A DNA stretch of 64,000 nucleotides, taken from contig NZ_VTWT01000005.1 of assembly GCF_008727925.1 (NCBI RefSeq), positions 1 to 64,000 on the forward strand, in the 5' to 3' direction. Shown here piece by piece: positions 17,119 to 26,705 of the stretch. The stretch comes from Adhaeribacter soli. GTDB taxonomy: Bacteria; Bacteroidota; Bacteroidia; Cytophagales; Hymenobacteraceae. The notes beneath the pieces were generated by a model that did no database searches, was not told the origin of the DNA, and saw only the letters and a program-made list of their open reading frames with translations. The position numbers and the translations under genes were made by a program. The number at the start of each line of letters is the position of its first letter. The first letter of the stretch is position 1.

Positions 17119-19044
17119 CTACGAATTCATCGAGATCAGGAACTCGTCGTTATCCTTGGTACCTTTCATGCGGTCTTTCAGGAATTCCATGGCCTCGATT
17201 GCGTTCATATCCGACATGAATTTGCGAAGGATCCAGATGCGGTTCAGTTCATCTTTATCCATCAGCAAGTCCTCACGGCGGGTACCGGAAGCCGGAACAT
17301 CGATAGCCGGATAAATACGGCGGTTAGCCAGTTTCCGATCCAGCTGAAGCTCCATGTTACCTGTTCCTTTAAATTCTTCGAAGATCACTTCGTCCATTTT
17401 AGAACCGGTTTCGATCAGGGCGGTAGCGATAATGGTTAAAGAACCACCATTTTCCACGTTACGGGCTGCACCAAAGAAACGCTTCGGTTTGTGCAGCGCA
17501 TTGGCATCCACCCCACCGGAAAGGATCTTACCGGAAGAAGGAACAACAGTGTTGTAAGCACGCGCCAGACGGGTAATGGAATCTAATAAAATTACTACGT
17601 CGTGGCCGCACTCTACCATCCGTTTGGCTTTATCCAATACAATGCTGGAAATTTTCACGTGACGCTCGGCAGTTTCATCAAACGTAGAAGCAATCACTTC
17701 CGCTTTCACGCTACGCGCCATATCCGTTACCTCTTCCGGACGCTCGTCAATTAAGAGGATCATCAGGTAAACTTCCGGGTGGTTTTCGGCAATGGCGTTG
17801 GCAATTTCTTTCAGCAATACCGTTTTACCGGTTTTCGGCTGCGCCACGATCATACCCCGCTGGCCTTTACCAATCGGCGCAAACAGGTCCATGATGCGGG
17901 TGGAATACTGGCTGGATTTGGTAGTCAGTTTTAAGCGTTCTTCCGGGAAAAGCGGGGTTAAGTGCTGGAACGGAATCCGGTCGCGAATTTCTTCGGTGGT
18001 ACGGCCGTTTACGGAGTCCACTTTCAGGAGGGCAAAGTATTTTTCGCCTTCTTTCGGAGCGCGTACGGTACCTTTCACGGTATCGCCGGTTTTTAAACCG
18101 AATAACTTGATCTGGGAAGGAGAAACGTAAATATCGTCCGGAGAAGCTAAGTAATTGTAGTAGGTAGAACGGAGGAAACCGTAACCGTCCTGCATTAATT
18201 CCAACACGCCTTCGTTAGCAATTACGCCATCAAATTCGCGCCAGTTATTGTTGTTGAATGCCGACTGATTTTGCGGCTGTCCCTGCTGTTGCGGCCGTTG
18301 CTGATTTTGCTGTGGCTGTTGCTTTTGCTGGAATGGCTGCCGTTGTTCGCGGGGCTGGTTTTCGTCGCGCGGGGCTTGTACTTCGCGGGGCTGCGGCTGA
18401 ATGTTTTCCCGTTGTTCGCGGGGTTGTTGTTCTCTGGTCTCCCGTTGTTCGCGGGGCTCCTGCGTTTGCTGTGGCTCGCGTCTTTCTTTTGGCTCCCGAA
18501 CTTCCTGCTGACCTTGCTCGCGCATTTCACGGGGCTGCTGCTGCTGTTGGTCTTGTGGTCTTGGCTCCCGCATCTGGCGGCCCGGTTGCTCACCGCGGAG
18601 TTGCTGGTTCTGGCGATTTTCCCGGGGCTGACGTGGCTGGAATGGCCGGATCGGCCGACCGTTGGAATCTAATTTTTCTCCGTTATCCTGTCTTTCTGAA
18701 GTATCCTGACCTTCTTCGGATGTCCGTTCTGCTGGTTCTACGGCAACGGCCGGACTAAAATCCTGCACTTGGGCATCGTGGCGGACAGCGGCGGCGGGCT
18801 TTTCAGCAGGCTCGGCCACGGCCGTATCGGTGGCAATGGCGGTTTCGGCAACCGGGGCAGAAACAGCGGCGGCTACGCGACCTCTCCGGGGCAGCTTTTC
18901 GGCCGGAAGCAAGGCCTGCTGGTCGAGGATCTTGTAGATGAGATCTTGTTTGCTGAGTTTCTTGAAATTGGTCACGCCAAGCCGTTCAGCGATTTCTTTG
19001 AGCTCTGAAAGCAGCTTGTCTTTCAATTCTTCAATGTTGTACAT
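17119..19044 (-). CDS. rho: transcription termination factor Rho with long disordered insert
   Basis: A 641-residue hexameric RNA helicase. The start [15 protein letters not shown] is chosen since it opens the Rho_N helix bundle; an upstream in-frame ATG would add 48 residues without domain character. After Rho_N (1-50) comes a low-complexity region (about 90-265) made of Arg, Gln, Glu and Pro with recurring PREQRE-type units. Next are the cold-shock-like RNA-binding domain ([15 protein letters not shown]) and the ATPase core with Walker [10 protein letters not shown], Walker [17 protein letters not shown] and the Q-loop segment. Inserts of this kind are known in Bacteroidota Rho and reported to drive condensate formation in Bacteroides. 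Confidence 0.95.
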   Translation of the reverse strand: MYNIEELKDKLLSELKEIAERLGVTNFKKLSKQDLIYKILDQQALLPAEKLPRRGRVAAAVSAPVAETAIATDTAVAEPAEKPAAAVRHDAQVQDFSPAVAVEPAERTSEEGQDTSERQDNGEKLDSNGRPIRPFQPRQPRENRQNQQLRGEQPGRQMREPRPQDQQQQQPREMREQGQQEVREPKERREPQQTQEPREQRETREQQPREQRENIQPQPREVQAPRDENQPREQRQPFQQKQQPQQNQQRPQQQGQPQNQSAFNNNNWREFDGVIANEGVLELMQDGYGFLRSTYYNYLASPDDIYVSPSQIKLFGLKTGDTVKGTVRAPKEGEKYFALLKVDSVNGRTTEEIRDRIPFQHLTPLFPEERLKLTTKSSQYSTRIMDLFAPIGKGQRGMIVAQPKTGKTVLLKEIANAIAENHPEVYLMILLIDERPEEVTDMARSVKAEVIASTFDETAERHVKISSIVLDKAKRMVECGHDVVILLDSITRLARAYNTVVPSSGKILSGGVDANALHKPKRFFGAARNVENGGSLTIIATALIETGSKMDEVIFEEFKGTGNMELQLDRKLANRRIYPAIDVPASGTRREDLLMDKDELNRIWILRKFMSDMNAIEAMEFLKDRMKGTKDNDEFLISMNS

Positions 19045-19297
19045 AGAAAAGATAACGGTAGTTGAACTGTTTTCTTGAAGGCCACAGGATAGGTGTATCC
19101 GGAAAGGCAGGTTCAGGAAAATATTAGAGTTTGATTTTGTACTGATTTTTGGCCCGGAAATTTGGCCTGTTTTGAATTCGTGCCACAATGTTAAACCAAA
19201 CCAGACGAATTACCAAAGCATTAGCGAGGTTTTTGGTAAAAATGTTTCAATTTCCGGGAAAAGATTTCAGATTTAACGTTCAATCTGCAAAAAAGTA

Positions 19298-19305
19298 TAT
19301 TTTTG
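19298..19305 (+). promoter_or_regulatory. -7 box for serS
   Basis: TATTTTTG matches TAnnTTTG and lies 26 bp before the serS start, in the divergent rho-serS spacer (19045-19330). The -33 region is not clear. Confidence 0.5.
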
Positions 19306-19330
19306 CGCCTTAAACTTTTTATCAGAAACT

Positions 19331-20605
19331 ATGCTGCAACTCTCCGTTTTAAAAGAACAGACCGATCTGGCCATTGCCGGACTTACGAAGAAGCATTATA
19401 AAAATGCAGCTGCCGAAATTGCCGCCATACTGGAAACCGACCAGCGCCGCCGCAAGGTACAGCTCGAAAACGACGATGTGTTGTCGCGCTCCAATTCGCT
19501 GGCCCGCGAGATCGGTAACCTGATGAAAAGCGGCGAAAAAGCAAAAGCCGAAGAACTGAAAGCCGAAACCGCCGAGCTGAAAGCAAAATCCAAAACGCTG
19601 GGCGAAGAACTGGCAACGCTGGAAAACGAGCTGCAGCAGATGCTGGTAAAACTGCCGAACATTCCGCACGAAAGCGTACCTGAAGGCCGTTCTGCCGAAG
19701 ACAACGAAAATATTTTTCAGCACGGCGAAATCCCGACGTTGCACGAAGGCGCGATGCCGCACTGGGAGCTGATCAAAAAATACGACATCATCGACTTCGA
19801 CCTCGGCAATAAAATTACCGGCGCCGGTTTCCCGGTTTATAAAAAACAGGGTGCCCGTTTGCAGCGCGCGTTAATCAATTTCTTTTTAGACGAAGCCCTG
19901 AAAGCCGGTTACACCGAAATTCAGCCGCCAATTCTGGTTAACGAAGCTTCCGGTTTCGGTACCGGTCAGTTGCCCGATAAAGAAGGCCAAATGTATCACG
20001 CCACCGAAGACAATTATTACCTGATTCCAACGGCCGAAGTACCGATCACCAACATTTACCGCGACGAAATTATTCCGCGCGAAAAACTGCCGATCAAGAA
20101 TGCCGGCCACACGCCCTGCTTCCGCCGTGAAGCCGGATCGTGGGGTGCCGACGTGCGCGGCCTGAACCGTCTACACCAGTTCGACAAAGTAGAGATCGTG
20201 CAGATCCAGGAGCCGGAGAAAAGCTACGAAGCCCTGGAAGAAATGAGCAAGTACATCCAAAGCTTACTGCAGAAATTAGAGTTACCGTACCGCGTATTAA
20301 GATTGTGCGGCGGCGACATGGGTTTCACCTCCGCCCTGACTTACGACATGGAAGTTTATTCCGCCGCGCAAGGCCGCTGGCTGGAAGTAAGCTCCTGCTC
20401 CAACTTCGAAACCTACCAAGCCAACCGCTTAAAACTCCGCTACAAAGGTGAAAACGGCAAAACGCAATTGCTGCACACTTTAAATGGAAGCGCCTTAGCC
20501 TTACCAAGAATTGTAGCTGCTATTCTGGAAAACAACCAGACGCCGGAAGGCATTAAAATGCCGAAGATCCTGCACAGCTATTTAGGGTTTGAGGTGATCA
20601 AGTAA
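19331..20605 (+). CDS. serS: seryl-tRNA synthetase
   Basis: A 424-residue class II synthetase that charges tRNA-Ser. The N-terminal antiparallel coiled-coil arm (about 30-105) grips the long variable arm of tRNA-Ser. Class II motifs are motif 2 (PCFRREAGSWGADVRGLNRLHQF) and motif 3 (LNGSALALPRIVAAILEN). Length and order are typical. Monocistronic, with its own promoter and terminator. Confidence 0.97.
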   Translation: MLQLSVLKEQTDLAIAGLTKKHYKNAAAEIAAILETDQRRRKVQLENDDVLSRSNSLAREIGNLMKSGEKAKAEELKAETAELKAKSKTLGEELATLENELQQMLVKLPNIPHESVPEGRSAEDNENIFQHGEIPTLHEGAMPHWELIKKYDIIDFDLGNKITGAGFPVYKKQGARLQRALINFFLDEALKAGYTEIQPPILVNEASGFGTGQLPDKEGQMYHATEDNYYLIPTAEVPITNIYRDEIIPREKLPIKNAGHTPCFRREAGSWGADVRGLNRLHQFDKVEIVQIQEPEKSYEALEEMSKYIQSLLQKLELPYRVLRLCGGDMGFTSALTYDMEVYSAAQGRWLEVSSCSNFETYQANRLKLRYKGENGKTQLLHTLNGSALALPRIVAAILENNQTPEGIKMPKILHSYLGFEVIK

Positions 20606-20627
20606 TTTTATTTGAAAATGTAATTTG

Positions 20628-20659
20628 AAAAGGGCGGTCAGGATTGGTCGCCTTTTTTT
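20628..20659 (+). terminator. terminator of serS
   Basis: GGCG/CGCC stem with flanking A and T runs (AAAAGGGCG ... CGCCTTTTTTT), 22 bp after the serS stop. Confidence 0.65.
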
Positions 20660-20676
20660 ATTTGGCAGGAAGGGTG

Positions 20677-20914
20677 ACCCCACCCCAACCCTCCCCTAAT
20701 TCAGGGGAGGGAGCTGCTGCAGTGCTGAATTTTAATTCTGGCGTTTTGTAGTTAACGGTAGAAATGGTAGGATAAGAAGTCCTAATTAAGCAAGCTAATA
20801 ATATCAATCATTTTCGCCAGGTCTGTAACGCGCATGAGTCATGCTTCGAAGTAAGATAAAATCAGGCTACGGACAGCTCCCCTCCTTTTTTCAAGGAGGG
20901 GCTGGGGGTGGTTG
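20677..20914. repeat. two CCCCTCC-class palindromes in the serS downstream gap
   Basis: Unit 1 (20677-20713) reads CACCCCAACCCTCCCCTAAT then TCAGGGGAGGG. Unit 2 (20876-20914) reads CTCCCCTCC, T-rich loop, GGAGGGGCTGGGGGTGG. Both are variants of the family also seen at 7911-7947, 27825-27926 and 41933-41970. The rest of 20606-21065 shows no gene. Confidence 0.75.
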
Positions 20915-21065
20915 ACCATTCTTACCGAACAACGCTAACTACAAAACTGCTATGCCTAAGAAGCTAAAAAGTACAGCAAACCTCTGCCAGAACTAATTGC
21001 TTATTCACCTTCCCAAACTCCCTTTCCGCAAAACCGTATCCAAGCCAGTACAAAAGTAAGAAGCA

Positions 21066-21686
21066 ATGGGATTAGACGAACTTTTCGATAAACTGAAACA
21101 CGAAGCCAAAGCGCTGGTTGGAGAAGAAAGCAAGAATAAACTATTTAAGGCAGAGCGGGAATTTGAAACCGCCGAAGAAACAAAAAAGCATTTCCCGGCC
21201 GCTAAAGAACGACTTTATGCCATAAACAAATGGACCGAAGAATCCGGGATAAAAGCAACTTTCGAGCTCTACAACGAACAGCTTAAGCCGGTTCCTGCTA
21301 ACCCGAAAGTAGGGTATTTCATGAAGATCATTTTGCCGGGCGTGGCCATTGAAAACTGGGTGGAAGTAACCAGCCTGAAAGAGGAAGAAAACCTGACGGA
21401 ATTTACGGTGCACCCCTGTTCCAACCCAACCAACGACGACGATAAAACCCAGCACTTTTTTGTGAAGGAAACCAGCAGTACGTTCCGGGTGGAATTAAAA
21501 GAAAATAAGATTTGGGCAGCGGAGATCGGAAAAAATGAAACAATCAACAATCAGGAGGAAGCCGGTTACCGGAGCGCCGTAAATACGTTAATTGCCGAAG
21601 GCGGCTGGGCTGGGGTTCAGAAACTCCTCTGGCAGAATTTAGCCGATTACTGGTGCGGGTTAAAAGAAGCCGACAAAACAAGTTGA
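21066..21686 (+). CDS. hypothetical protein
   Basis: A 206-residue soluble protein without signal peptide or membrane segment. The N-terminus (1-60) is helical and Lys/Glu-rich; the middle (about 85-145) looks beta-rich; the end has several Trp in conserved-looking positions (GGWAGVQKLLWQNLADYWCGL). No family recognised. Codon use matches the neighbouring core genes. It stands alone, convergent with the OsmC gene. Confidence 0.7.
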   Translation: MGLDELFDKLKHEAKALVGEESKNKLFKAEREFETAEETKKHFPAAKERLYAINKWTEESGIKATFELYNEQLKPVPANPKVGYFMKIILPGVAIENWVEVTSLKEEENLTEFTVHPCSNPTNDDDKTQHFFVKETSSTFRVELKENKIWAAEIGKNETINNQEEAGYRSAVNTLIAEGGWAGVQKLLWQNLADYWCGLKEADKTS

Positions 21687-21724
21687 AAGGTAATAGAAAG
21701 GTGGCAGCTCTCCGGAAGGTGAAT

Positions 21725-22192
21725 CTATTGAAAATCCGGGGCTGCCATTTCTACTTTCATGGTAATCGGGAAGGCCGGTAAAAGGCTTTGGTGCACCGGG
21801 CATTTTCCGGCAATAACCGTAAGGCGCTGCACCTGTTCTTCCGATAAATTTCCGGATAGTTTTACCAGCATTATTATTTCCTGGATCTCCTTAAAATCGG
21901 CTTCGGTGGCAAAGGTTTTCTCACGGGTGAAATACTGCAGCCGGGTTTCGATCTTTTCTAGGGGCCACTGTTTCCGGTTCGCATACATCCGCAAGGTAAT
22001 AGCCGTACAGCTTCCCAAAGCGGATAAGATCAGGTCGTAGGGGTGCGGGCCGGTATCTTCGCCGCCCAAGTTTACGGGCTCGTCCACTACAAACGTATGG
22101 TTACCGGATCTCACTTTTGCTTTTAAGGCGCGCGGGCCCACCTGTACCGTTACGTCACAGGGTTCAATATCACAGGAAGCTAATTTTTCCAA
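21725..22192 (-). CDS. OsmC-family peroxidase-like protein
   Basis: A 155-residue OsmC/Ohr superfamily member. The two reactive cysteines are C62 (SALGSCTAITLRMYA) and C131 (GKCPVHQ), and the LGGEDTGPHPYDLILSALG segment is the family signature. Such proteins reduce organic hydroperoxides using the Cys pair. The subfamily resembles YhfA-type OsmC rather than Ohr. It lies 50 bp downstream of the stop-proximal start of its own small unit, next to the GT9 gene on the same strand. Confidence 0.88.
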   Translation of the reverse strand: MEKLASCDIEPCDVTVQVGPRALKAKVRSGNHTFVVDEPVNLGGEDTGPHPYDLILSALGSCTAITLRMYANRKQWPLEKIETRLQYFTREKTFATEADFKEIQEIIMLVKLSGNLSEEQVQRLTVIAGKCPVHQSLLPAFPITMKVEMAAPDFQ

Positions 22193-22242
22193 AACTGAAA
22201 GGCTATGGTTCTGCCCTCTAAAACTGGAAAAGCGAAAAAAGG

Positions 22243-23271
22243 TTAAGCCGGAAGCTCAAAATCAAATTTCTGTTCGCGCATACACTTGAAATGGCCTCGC
22301 GGACATTTGCTGTACCCGATCTTCGAACAAGGCCGGCAATTCAACCCTTTCACCTCGAAAACCTCGAAATCGGTTTTGTACGGATACATGCCGAAAGCCG
22401 GAACCGTATTCCCCCAGATGCTGTAAATCTTTTTCTTAAAAGCCGCCCCAATGTGCATTAAACCGGTATCGTGGGTAAAAAGCGCCTTGCACTGTTTTAC
22501 CAGCGAAGCCGACTGATTCAGGTTGTACTTGCCGCAAGCGTTGTAGATGGTTGTTGGTTGTTGGTTGTTGGTTGTTGGGATTTCGTTGTTCGTTGTTCGT
22601 TGTTCGTTGTTCGGGTTTTGGAAATGCTTCGCAATTAATTCGCCGGTTTCGTGGTCTTCTTTGCCGCCGAGCAGAATGATGGGTGCATTAATTTTTTCGC
22701 AAAGTTCGATGAGCTTTTCTACCGGCAGGCGCTTGGTGTAGTGCTGGGCGCCGATGGCCATGCCGTAATAGCCGTTCCGGTGGGTTTCTGGTAAGCTATT
22801 CAGGGCTACTTCGTCTTGTTCCGGAATAAAATAATCCAAACCCTGCCCGTCGTTCTTGATGCCGAGCCGGAGCTTATCGGTGGCGCCGAAATACCGGTCT
22901 ACGATGTGCAAGTCGGGCATAGCATTGTACTTCAGGTTCACCAACAGCCACTTCTGAATATTGAGTTTATCAAAGGTGCCGGATGGCCTGCCGAGGCGGG
23001 TTCTGATAATGCGCGTGCGGAGGTTATTGTGCAGGTCCACTACGTAATCGAAGCGTTCTTTTTTCAGCTCCGCGATCAGGTCGTTCAGGCTCTCGCCGAG
23101 GTAGTGGGTTTTATCGATGTAGGGGTTATTTTCTACGATGCTGCGGAAGCCCTGCTTGGTGCAATAATGTACTTTGGCATTGCCCAGCTGCCGCTTCAAA
23201 GCCCGCACAACCGGCGTGGTTAAAACGATATCGCCAATGGAAGAAAAACGGAGAACGAGGACTTTGTACAA
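22243..23271 (-). CDS. glycosyltransferase family 9 (heptosyltransferase-like)
   Basis: A 342-residue GT-B transferase of the lipopolysaccharide heptosyltransferase family: N-terminal LRFSSIGDIVLTTPVVRAL, and in the C-terminal domain FTHDTGLMHIGAA. It probably adds a core sugar to LPS. Near the C-terminus a Cys-rich stretch (CRPC...CPRGHFKC) is often seen in Bacteroidota members. Between the Rossmann halves (about residues 218-243) there is a low-complexity Asn/Thr/Gln insert (TTNNE, TTNNQQPTT) encoded by an intergenic-type tandem repeat; the frame is kept. Confidence 0.88.
   Translation of the reverse strand: MYKVLVLRFSSIGDIVLTTPVVRALKRQLGNAKVHYCTKQGFRSIVENNPYIDKTHYLGESLNDLIAELKKERFDYVVDLHNNLRTRIIRTRLGRPSGTFDKLNIQKWLLVNLKYNAMPDLHIVDRYFGATDKLRLGIKNDGQGLDYFIPEQDEVALNSLPETHRNGYYGMAIGAQHYTKRLPVEKLIELCEKINAPIILLGGKEDHETGELIAKHFQNPNNEQRTTNNEIPTTNNQQPTTIYNACGKYNLNQSASLVKQCKALFTHDTGLMHIGAAFKKKIYSIWGNTVPAFGMYPYKTDFEVFEVKGLNCRPCSKIGYSKCPRGHFKCMREQKFDFELPA
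22547..22614. repeat. tandem short repeat inside the GT9 gene
   Basis: Read on plus: about three TGGTTGT(TGGTTGT) units, then GGGATTTC, then GTTGTTC units (CGTTGTTCGTTGTTCGTTGTTC). This type of sequence looks intergenic, not coding, but here it is in frame within the GT9 gene. Confidence 0.8.
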
Positions 23272-23372
23272 AACTAGAGGGCAGAATAATTATACTGCAA
23301 ATTTAAGGATAAAACTTTCGAACTCCAGTAAACATTGGTTAAATTACAAAACATTTGAAATTGTAACTTAAA

Positions 23373-24721
23373 ATGAAACTGCGAGGCATTGTATTCTTTG
23401 TTTTTTACTCATTTTCGCAGAAGCAACTTTATTTGCCCAAGGATATTTAGTAGATAAAAAAGATTGGTATCGGCCAGACTATGCAGCGTTAAATGTAGAC
23501 ACTGTAAAAATTTGTTCCGGTTATCCGGTTGGTCAATCACATTTTAGTGATGTAATTACATTATCTTATAACAAACAAGGGTATCTTACTTACTATGAAA
23601 AAGCGAATTATTATACAAAGTCAGGGGTGGGAAGATTTGATCCTATTATTAATCCTGAAGTTGAAAAAAGCTGGATGCGAAATTTATTCACATATGACGA
23701 TAAAATGAGATTAATTAAAATAACTTTTGAAGAAAGTATCTCAAATTATCCGAAATTAAATACACCTATTGATAAACTCAATTTGAAGAAAAACGGTGGG
23801 TTTCTACCGGATTATTATGAAGAAGCAATTCAACCGTTTGATTATTATGTTGCAATGAAAATTCATTCAATCTCTTTTACTTATGATTCAAAAGGTAAAC
23901 CGGCAAAACAGATTTTTCAATTCATTCTATACGGTAAGATAAAGGAATTTCTTGCTAGCGATGTAGATTATAGTACGCGGGAAGAAATTCCACCTTCGAT
24001 TATAGAGGTCAAAGGAAGAAAATTAGTCTTTGATTCATTAATAATTGACAAACACAATTCAGAAATTTATTCCAAATTGGGGCTTTGGAATTATTATGAA
24101 AATAAATATGCAAAGGAACAAAGCCTTATAAATTGCAAAAATCTGGATTTAAATAATAAAAGCATTTGGATTCAACCATTGGAATCCTCTTTCTGTGAAG
24201 GAGAAACTATTGTCCATAGGACGACCAACACGGGTACAAATCAAATAATCAACAATGGCATTAAATCCAATATAGTTGATAGTGCCGGGAAATTAGTTAT
24301 AACCAAACACTATATTGAATCCAATGAAAAGCAATTTAATTGCGCCAAAGTTAACGACCTTGGAAATATTACTGAATTCAGGTACACGGAAACAGGCAAA
24401 GTAGAAACAGAAACTAAATTCCTCGTTTATAAACTTGTTGATAAATCAGCTCCACCAAAACCCTTTTGCCCCGGCCAAGAACTGGTAACTTATAATTTAC
24501 CGGATGGAATTTTTCTAATTAAAGTTGGAAGTACAAATTATAATTACAATGTATCCGGCTTATTAGTAAGTGAAGAAGGTCTTTACTACAGTTATTCAAA
24601 GTCCCAGAATTTAAATGGCATTGGCCAACAACCCATTGAATGTTATGAACCCTGTTTTAAGTTAAATAAATACGGTAGACAATTTAAATTATATTCCTAT
24701 ACTTTTCATCCTGCAAAGTAA
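23373..24721 (+). pseudogene. secreted protein gene interrupted by a frameshift in its signal peptide
   Basis: An ATG at 23373 opens a signal peptide (MKLRGIVFFVF) but its frame stops after 25 codons. The frame that continues to 24721 is open from 23372 with no start before 23627, and encodes the rest of a signal peptide (LLIFAEATLFAQ) and a mature protein of about 430 residues. One extra T in the T6 run at 23401-23406 would join them into a normal exported protein. The mature part has no family I recognise and is AT-rich compared with neighbours. Either a real inactivating or phase-variable change, or a sequencing error. Confidence 0.75.
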
Positions 24722-24724
24722 CTT

Positions 24725-26434
24725 TTACAAAATCCCCTTCTCTTTCTTCCGCTGCAGAAAATAAGCCTCCACTTCTTCCCTACTCTTTGCATTAAAAGTC
24801 ATTTCGGCGGTTAGGCCACCTTTGCGGCCCATGAGTACGCCGTAGCGCATATCGGCGTAGCCAGAAGTGCTGTGGGCATCGGGGTTAATGCTGAGCATCA
24901 CGCCTTTTTCCAGGGCATAATGCACCCAGCGCCAGTCCAAGTCGAGGCGCCACGGGTTGGCGTTTATTTCAATAATCACCCCATTTTCGGCGCAAGCATC
25001 TATCACAGCTTTGTGGTCGATCGGGTAACCTTCGCGGCGCAAAAGCAAACGGCCGGTTGGGTGGCCGAGCATGGTGGTATAGGGGTTGCGGATAGCGTTA
25101 ATGAGGCGTTCGGTAGCTTTTTCTTCCGTCATTTTCAGGTTGCTGTGCACGGAGGCCACTACAAAATCGAAGGTCTTCAGAATAGCCTCTTCGTAGTCTA
25201 GCGAGCCGTCGTTCAGAATGTCGGATTCAATGCCTTTGAAAATTTTGAATGGGGCTAATTCCTGATTTAACTTTTCAATTTCGCGGTGCTGCGCCATGAC
25301 GCGGCCTTCCTGCAAACCGTTGGCGTAAAAAGCCGATTTGGAATGGTCGCAAATGCCGAGGTACTGGTAGCCGGCTTCTTTGCAGAAAACTGCCATTTGC
25401 TCCAGCGTATGCGTGCCGTCAGAATAGGTGCTGTGGTTGTGCAGAATCCCTTTCAGGTCGGCGTCTGTAAGCAGTTTTGGAAGCTTGTTTTCGCGGGCCA
25501 GTTCCAGTTCGCCGTAGCCTTCGCGCATTTCCGGCTCAATAAATTTCAGGCCGGCTTTTTCGTAAACCGAAGCTTCGGAAGCGAACGTTTGTTTTTTCAG
25601 CAATTGGTATAGCGTTTCAGAACCGTTGTAGGCTTGGCTCAGATGCGCATCGGTGGCAGAACTCCGGAAAACCTCATTTACAAAATCGGCAGGCGACACC
25701 AGTTTTACTTCGAGTTTTAAGCCGATTTCGGATATCGTTCCGCGCCAGGCAAATGGTCCGGAGAGTTTTGGATCCTGTTCCAAAGCCGAAATTTCGTTTA
25801 GCTGTTCCTGGGTTTTTACCGGGTTTTCCGTACCGATTACCAGCTGCAGCGTTTCGATGATTTCCAGCCTACGACGATATTCGCCGGTTAGTTCTACCAG
25901 GTCGGTTTGCAGGTTTTCGCGGAGCAAATTTTTCAGGTCTTCGGCAGGAATTTCGGCTTCGGCCCAGAGCAGTTTTCCTTTGCTTTCTTCGGAATAAAGC
26001 AGCGCATTTTTCAGGGTTTCCTGCGTTTTGGCGCCGAAACCTTTCAGCTTGGCGATCTGGTCGTTTTCACAGGCTTCCAGCAATTGCTGCGTGGTTTCAA
26101 TGCCCAGTTCTTTCCAGATGGTGCGGATCTTTTTCGGGCCGATGCCTTTGATGTTGAGCATCTCCACCACGCCGGGCGGCGTAATTTCCAGCAGCTTGTT
26201 CAGGTCGGCAAAGGAACCGGTCTGGTTTAGTTCCACAATTTTAGCCGCAATGTTCTTGCCAATGCCATCGAAATGTTCCAGTTGCTTTTCACTCAGGCCT
26301 TCCAGCGGCGAATCGATGCGCTCGAGCACCATTACCGCGTTCTGGTACGATTTTATTTTGAACGGATTCTCCTCGTGCAGCTCCATTAAGCTGGCCATCA
26401 GTTTAAAAGTGCGGCGTATCTGTTTATTTTCCAT
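24725..26434 (-). CDS. PolX-like protein: polymerase-dead X-family region plus PHP domain
   Basis: A 569-residue protein with the PolX layout: 8-kDa domain and helix-hairpin-helix motifs (FDGIGKNIAAKI at 55-66, IKGIGPKKIRTIW at 95-107, LKGFGAKTQ), palm region (about 175-300), then a PHP domain (about 328-569) with H332 and H334 (LHNHSTYSDG), ICDHSKSAF, KGIESDIL, ASVHSNL and SINPDAHS. The palm should carry GDxD plus a later Asp, but the aligned segment YRRRLEIIETLQLVI has T195 and Q197, and the third site is E242 (LEVKLV). The PHP metal-binding residues look intact. It likely acts as a nuclease in DNA repair without polymerase activity. Confidence 0.88.
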   Translation of the reverse strand: MENKQIRRTFKLMASLMELHEENPFKIKSYQNAVMVLERIDSPLEGLSEKQLEHFDGIGKNIAAKIVELNQTGSFADLNKLLEITPPGVVEMLNIKGIGPKKIRTIWKELGIETTQQLLEACENDQIAKLKGFGAKTQETLKNALLYSEESKGKLLWAEAEIPAEDLKNLLRENLQTDLVELTGEYRRRLEIIETLQLVIGTENPVKTQEQLNEISALEQDPKLSGPFAWRGTISEIGLKLEVKLVSPADFVNEVFRSSATDAHLSQAYNGSETLYQLLKKQTFASEASVYEKAGLKFIEPEMREGYGELELARENKLPKLLTDADLKGILHNHSTYSDGTHTLEQMAVFCKEAGYQYLGICDHSKSAFYANGLQEGRVMAQHREIEKLNQELAPFKIFKGIESDILNDGSLDYEEAILKTFDFVVASVHSNLKMTEEKATERLINAIRNPYTTMLGHPTGRLLLRREGYPIDHKAVIDACAENGVIIEINANPWRLDLDWRWVHYALEKGVMLSINPDAHSTSGYADMRYGVLMGRKGGLTAEMTFNAKSREEVEAYFLQRKKEKGIL

Positions 26435-26439
26435 CTGTT

Positions 26440-26657
26440 TTTAGTGATTAGTGAATAATGATTAGTGATTAGTACTCCATAAACCGTAAGTACCCACGTA
26501 CATTATTTCTTCTTTGCCGTTTGCTTTAGCTGACTGGCAAAAGTAAAATTAGGCAAAGCCGCCGGAATTGAAAACGGAATGGTCTTTTTAGTTTTCAGAC
26601 AAAAAGCATATCGTTTTCACCTACTAAGCATTAATCACTATTCACTAATCACTAATA
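26440..26657. repeat. inverted TTAGTGATTAGTGAATA low-complexity repeat
   Basis: Left block (26440-26472) of TTAGTGATTAGTGAATAATG units reappears inverted at 26627-26657 (CATTAATCACTATTCACTAA). No gene lies between; the spacer upstream of the lipoprotein gene is otherwise featureless. Confidence 0.6.
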
Positions 26658-26705
26658 AATGATTTTTGTATATTGCCTGCTCTTTTCACCCTTTAAACGT
26701 TTCTT

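Noticed and set aside
18258-18758. Long plus-strand frames opposite rho (Ala/Val/Leu-rich)
   Set aside because: They are the complement of the repetitive Arg/Gln/Glu insert of Rho, which keeps several frames open.
20606-21065. Possible tRNA or small RNA after serS
   Set aside because: The hairpins are a terminator and CCCCTCC-type repeats; no cloverleaf was found.
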